A stretch of 64,000 bases of DNA. It comes from Methylobacterium frigidaeris (GTDB lineage: Bacteria; Pseudomonadota; Alphaproteobacteria; Rhizobiales; Beijerinckiaceae). The notes below the pieces were generated by a model. The model saw nothing but the letters and a program-made list of their open reading frames with translations. It ran no database searches and was not told where the DNA came from. The first letter of the stretch is position 1. Every line of letters starts with the position of its first letter. The stretch spans positions 186,001 to 250,000 of the forward strand of contig NZ_BPQJ01000004.1 in NCBI RefSeq assembly GCF_022179185.1, in the 5' to 3' direction. The position numbers and the translations under genes are program-made. Shown piece by piece: positions 61,792 through 64,000 of the stretch.

Positions 61792-64000
61792 TCAGCCGTC
61801 CTGCCCGTCCTCGAGCAGGATCTCGCGCTTGCCGGCATGGTTGGCCGGGCCGACGATGCCCTCGCGCTCCATCCGCTCCATCAGCGAGGCCGCCCGGTTG
61901 TAGCCGATCTGCAGCCGGCGCTGGATGTAGCTCGTCGAGGCCTTCTTGTCCCGCAGCACCACCGCCACCGCCTGGTCGTAGAGGTCGGCCGACGGGTCGC
62001 CGAAGCCGCCCTGGTCCATGACCGGGGTGTCTGCCTCCTCCTCGCCCTCCTCCGCGGTGACGGCGTCGAGGTAGGAGGGACGGCCCTGGCGCTTGAGATG
62101 GGCCACCACCTGCTCGACCTCGTCGTCCGAGCAGAACGGGCCGTGCACCCGCGTCGTGCGCCCGCCGCCGGCCATGAACAGCATGTCGCCCTGGCCCAGC
62201 AGCTGCTCGGCGCCCATCTCGCCCAGGATCGTCCGCGAGTCGATCTTCGACGTCACCTGGAACGAGATCCGGGTCGGGAAGTTCGCCTTGATCGTCCCGG
62301 TGATCACGTCCACCGACGGGCGCTGCGTCGCCATGATGAGATGAAGACCGGCGGCGCGCGCCATCTGCGCCAAGCGCTGGATCGCCCCCTCGATGTCCTT
62401 GCCCGCCACCATCATCAGGTCGGCCATCTCGTCGACCACGATCACGATGTAGGGCAGGGGCGCGAGGTCCATGACCTCGTCCTCGTAGACCGCCTCGCCG
62501 GTCTCGCGGTCGAAGCCGGTCTGGACCGTGCGGGTGATGACCTCGCCCCGCGCCCGCGCCTCCGCCACCCGGGCGTTGAACCCGTCGATGTTGCGGACGC
62601 CGAGCTTCGACATCTTCTTGTAGCGCTCCTCCATCTCGCGCACCGCCCATTTGAGGGCGACGACCGCCTTCTTGGGATCAGTGACGACCGGCGAGAGCAG
62701 GTGCGGGATGCCGTCGTAGACCGACAGCTCCAGCATCTTGGGATCGACCATGATCAGGCGGCACTCCTCCGGTGTCATCCGGTAGAGGAGCGACAGGATC
62801 ATGGTGTTGATGGCGACCGACTTGCCCGAGCCGGTGGTGCCGGCCACCAGCAGGTGGGGCATGCGGGCGAGATCGGCGATGATCGCTTCGCCGCCGATGT
62901 TCTTGCCGAGGCAGAGCGCGAGCTTCTGCTTGGTCTCGGCGAAGGCCGGAGAGGCCAGGAGCTCGCGCAGATAGACCGTCTCGCGCTTGGCGTTCGGCAA
63001 TTCGATGCCGATGGCGTTGCGGCCCTGGACGACGGCGACGCGGGCGGAGATGGCGGACATCGAGCGGGCGATGTCGTCGGCGAGCGAGATGACGCGGCTC
63101 GACTTGGTGCCGGGGGCCGGCTCCAGCTCGTAGAGCGTCACGACCGGACCCGGGCGGACCGCCAGGATCTCGCCGCGCACGCCGAAATCTTCGAGCGTCG
63201 ATTCGAGCAGGGTGGCGTTCTGCTCCAGCGCGTCGGTCGAGACCGCGGCGCTCGGCGCCGGATGGCGCGGCTCGGCGAGCAGCGTCAGCGCGGGCATCTC
63301 GTAGGAATCCGGCGAGGCCGGCGCGGGAGCAGGCGCGCGGCGGGTCTGGATCGGCGGAGGAGGGGGGGCGACGCGGCCGCGCGGGGCCTCCGCCGCCTCG
63401 TCGTCCTCGTCGCCCGGGTCGTCGACCATCGCCGGCTCGGCCCGGCGCGGGGCCGCCTCGACCCGGCGCGGCGGGGCTTCCGCGAAAACCGGCTCGCGGC
63501 GGCCGGATCTGGCTGGGCGCTCGATCGGGGCCTCGGGCTCGTCCCAAGCCTCGGCCTCGCCGGGTTCGGCAAAGGCGCGGCGCGCGGCGAGCGCCGGCGA
63601 GTTGCCCGCATAGGGGTCGGCGGCGCCGTGTCGCCAGGAGCCGTCGCGGATCGCATCGATCTTCTGCGCCACGGCGCTCCTGGCGCTGATCGCCAGATGG
63701 GCGAGCGCCCCGAGGGAGGCGAGACCAAGTCCCGGCGATTCGTCGTCATGGGCTGGGCCCGCGCCGCGGCGGGGCTGCCGCTCGTCGTAGCGGCTCACCA
63801 CGGGGGCGTAGGACTCGGCCTCGTCGTCGCCCTCCTCGTCCTCGATCAGCCCGAAGCCGCAGGCGCCGGTCAGGCTGACCACCGCGACCGCCGCGTAGAG
63901 GAAGCCCGCGAAGGCTCCGGCCGGACCGGCGATCGCCTTGGCGGCGCCGAGCAGGGCGTCGCCGGCGACGCCGCCGAGGCCGGTCGGCAGCGGCCAGCGC
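61792..64000 (-). CDS. ftsK: DNA translocase FtsK (5' end outside window)
   Basis: The frame is open to the right edge, giving 735 residues of the C-terminal part. The right edge encodes the last membrane helix ([20 protein letters not shown]). A long Pro/Ala/Glu-rich linker follows, then the motor with Walker [15 protein letters not shown] and Walker [17 protein letters not shown]. The C-terminal gamma domain ([28 protein letters not shown]) reads KOPS orientation signals. It anchors at the septum and pumps chromosome ends during division. A GTG at 63882 in the frame is internal, not the start. Confidence 0.95.
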   Translation of the reverse strand, partial: RWPLPTGLGGVAGDALLGAAKAIAGPAGAFAGFLYAAVAVVSLTGACGFGLIEDEEGDDEAESYAPVVSRYDERQPRRGAGPAHDDESPGLGLASLGALAHLAISARSAVAQKIDAIRDGSWRHGAADPYAGNSPALAARRAFAEPGEAEAWDEPEAPIERPARSGRREPVFAEAPPRRVEAAPRRAEPAMVDDPGDEDDEAAEAPRGRVAPPPPPIQTRRAPAPAPASPDSYEMPALTLLAEPRHPAPSAAVSTDALEQNATLLESTLEDFGVRGEILAVRPGPVVTLYELEPAPGTKSSRVISLADDIARSMSAISARVAVVQGRNAIGIELPNAKRETVYLRELLASPAFAETKQKLALCLGKNIGGEAIIADLARMPHLLVAGTTGSGKSVAINTMILSLLYRMTPEECRLIMVDPKMLELSVYDGIPHLLSPVVTDPKKAVVALKWAVREMEERYKKMSKLGVRNIDGFNARVAEARARGEVITRTVQTGFDRETGEAVYEDEVMDLAPLPYIVIVVDEMADLMMVAGKDIEGAIQRLAQMARAAGLHLIMATQRPSVDVITGTIKANFPTRISFQVTSKIDSRTILGEMGAEQLLGQGDMLFMAGGGRTTRVHGPFCSDDEVEQVVAHLKRQGRPSYLDAVTAEEGEEEADTPVMDQGGFGDPSADLYDQAVAVVLRDKKASTSYIQRRLQIGYNRAASLMERMEREGIVGPANHAGKREILLEDGQDG

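Overview
The window is uniformly GC-rich apart from a few AT-rich patches. Its gene content is that of a plant- or soil-associated alphaproteobacterium of the Hyphomicrobiales, most likely Methylobacterium or a close relative. The main pointers are a nepR-ecfG general-stress sigma operon, a second EcfG-type sigma gene, two groups of CsbD stress proteins with a PhnA-like membrane protein, a DUF1285/NUDIX/DUF6111/cca operon, and a LOV photoreceptor kinase. The genus is an inference; no rRNA or tRNA gene was seen.

Left part (1-21 kb) is mostly metabolism. It holds the end of an SNF2-like helicase, a sulfite-oxidase-like molybdoprotein with its ferredoxin reductase, an odd AroE-like dehydrogenase and a subtilase. 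These are followed by an FAD-linked hydroxyacid dehydrogenase, a GMC oxidoreductase and an ureidoglycolate lyase, then the translationally coupled DUF1285-NUDIX-DUF6111-cca operon. Next come a TadG-like pilus protein with an unusual His/Cys-rich insert, two divergent hotdog thioesterases, cytochrome c, a GlcD-type oxidase, a SWIM zinc-finger protein that appears cut short by a nonsense codon, and rlmJ. A decayed mntA beside a hepT whose HEPN catalytic residues are substituted closes this part.

Middle (20-37 kb): RNase T2 with a secreted partner, polA, and a sigma-54 circuit. In the circuit an AcoR-like activator faces an acetaldehyde-type dehydrogenase plus DUF779 gene, with a visible operator and -24/-12 promoter. 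Then moaC-moeA (molybdenum cofactor, used by the molybdoprotein at the left edge), nepR-ecfG, a 1028-residue double glycosyltransferase and an alpha/beta hydrolase.

Right part (37-64 kb): a CsbD/PhnA-like stress cluster, a PAS-LuxR regulator, and an AT-rich island (42.5-44.5 kb) carrying one unrecognised 423-residue gene. A LOV hybrid histidine kinase follows, then a catabolic operon (cupin dioxygenase, MFS transporter, SDR, IclR). A guanidine-II (mini-ykkC) riboswitch lies directly upstream of sugE/gdx. After a Crp/Fnr regulator and about 1 kb with no convincing gene comes an EcfG-type sigma factor whose N-terminus looks like a fused NepR, followed by a second copy of the two-gene CsbD module. 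The window ends with an Hsp70-like ATPase, propionate-CoA ligase, a GAF-EAL phosphodiesterase, an Old Yellow Enzyme and the 5'-truncated ftsK.

The strongest leads are the NepR-sigma fusion, the guanidine-II riboswitch, the inactivated HepT/MntA pair, the AT-rich island orphan and the His/Cys insert in the TadG-like protein.
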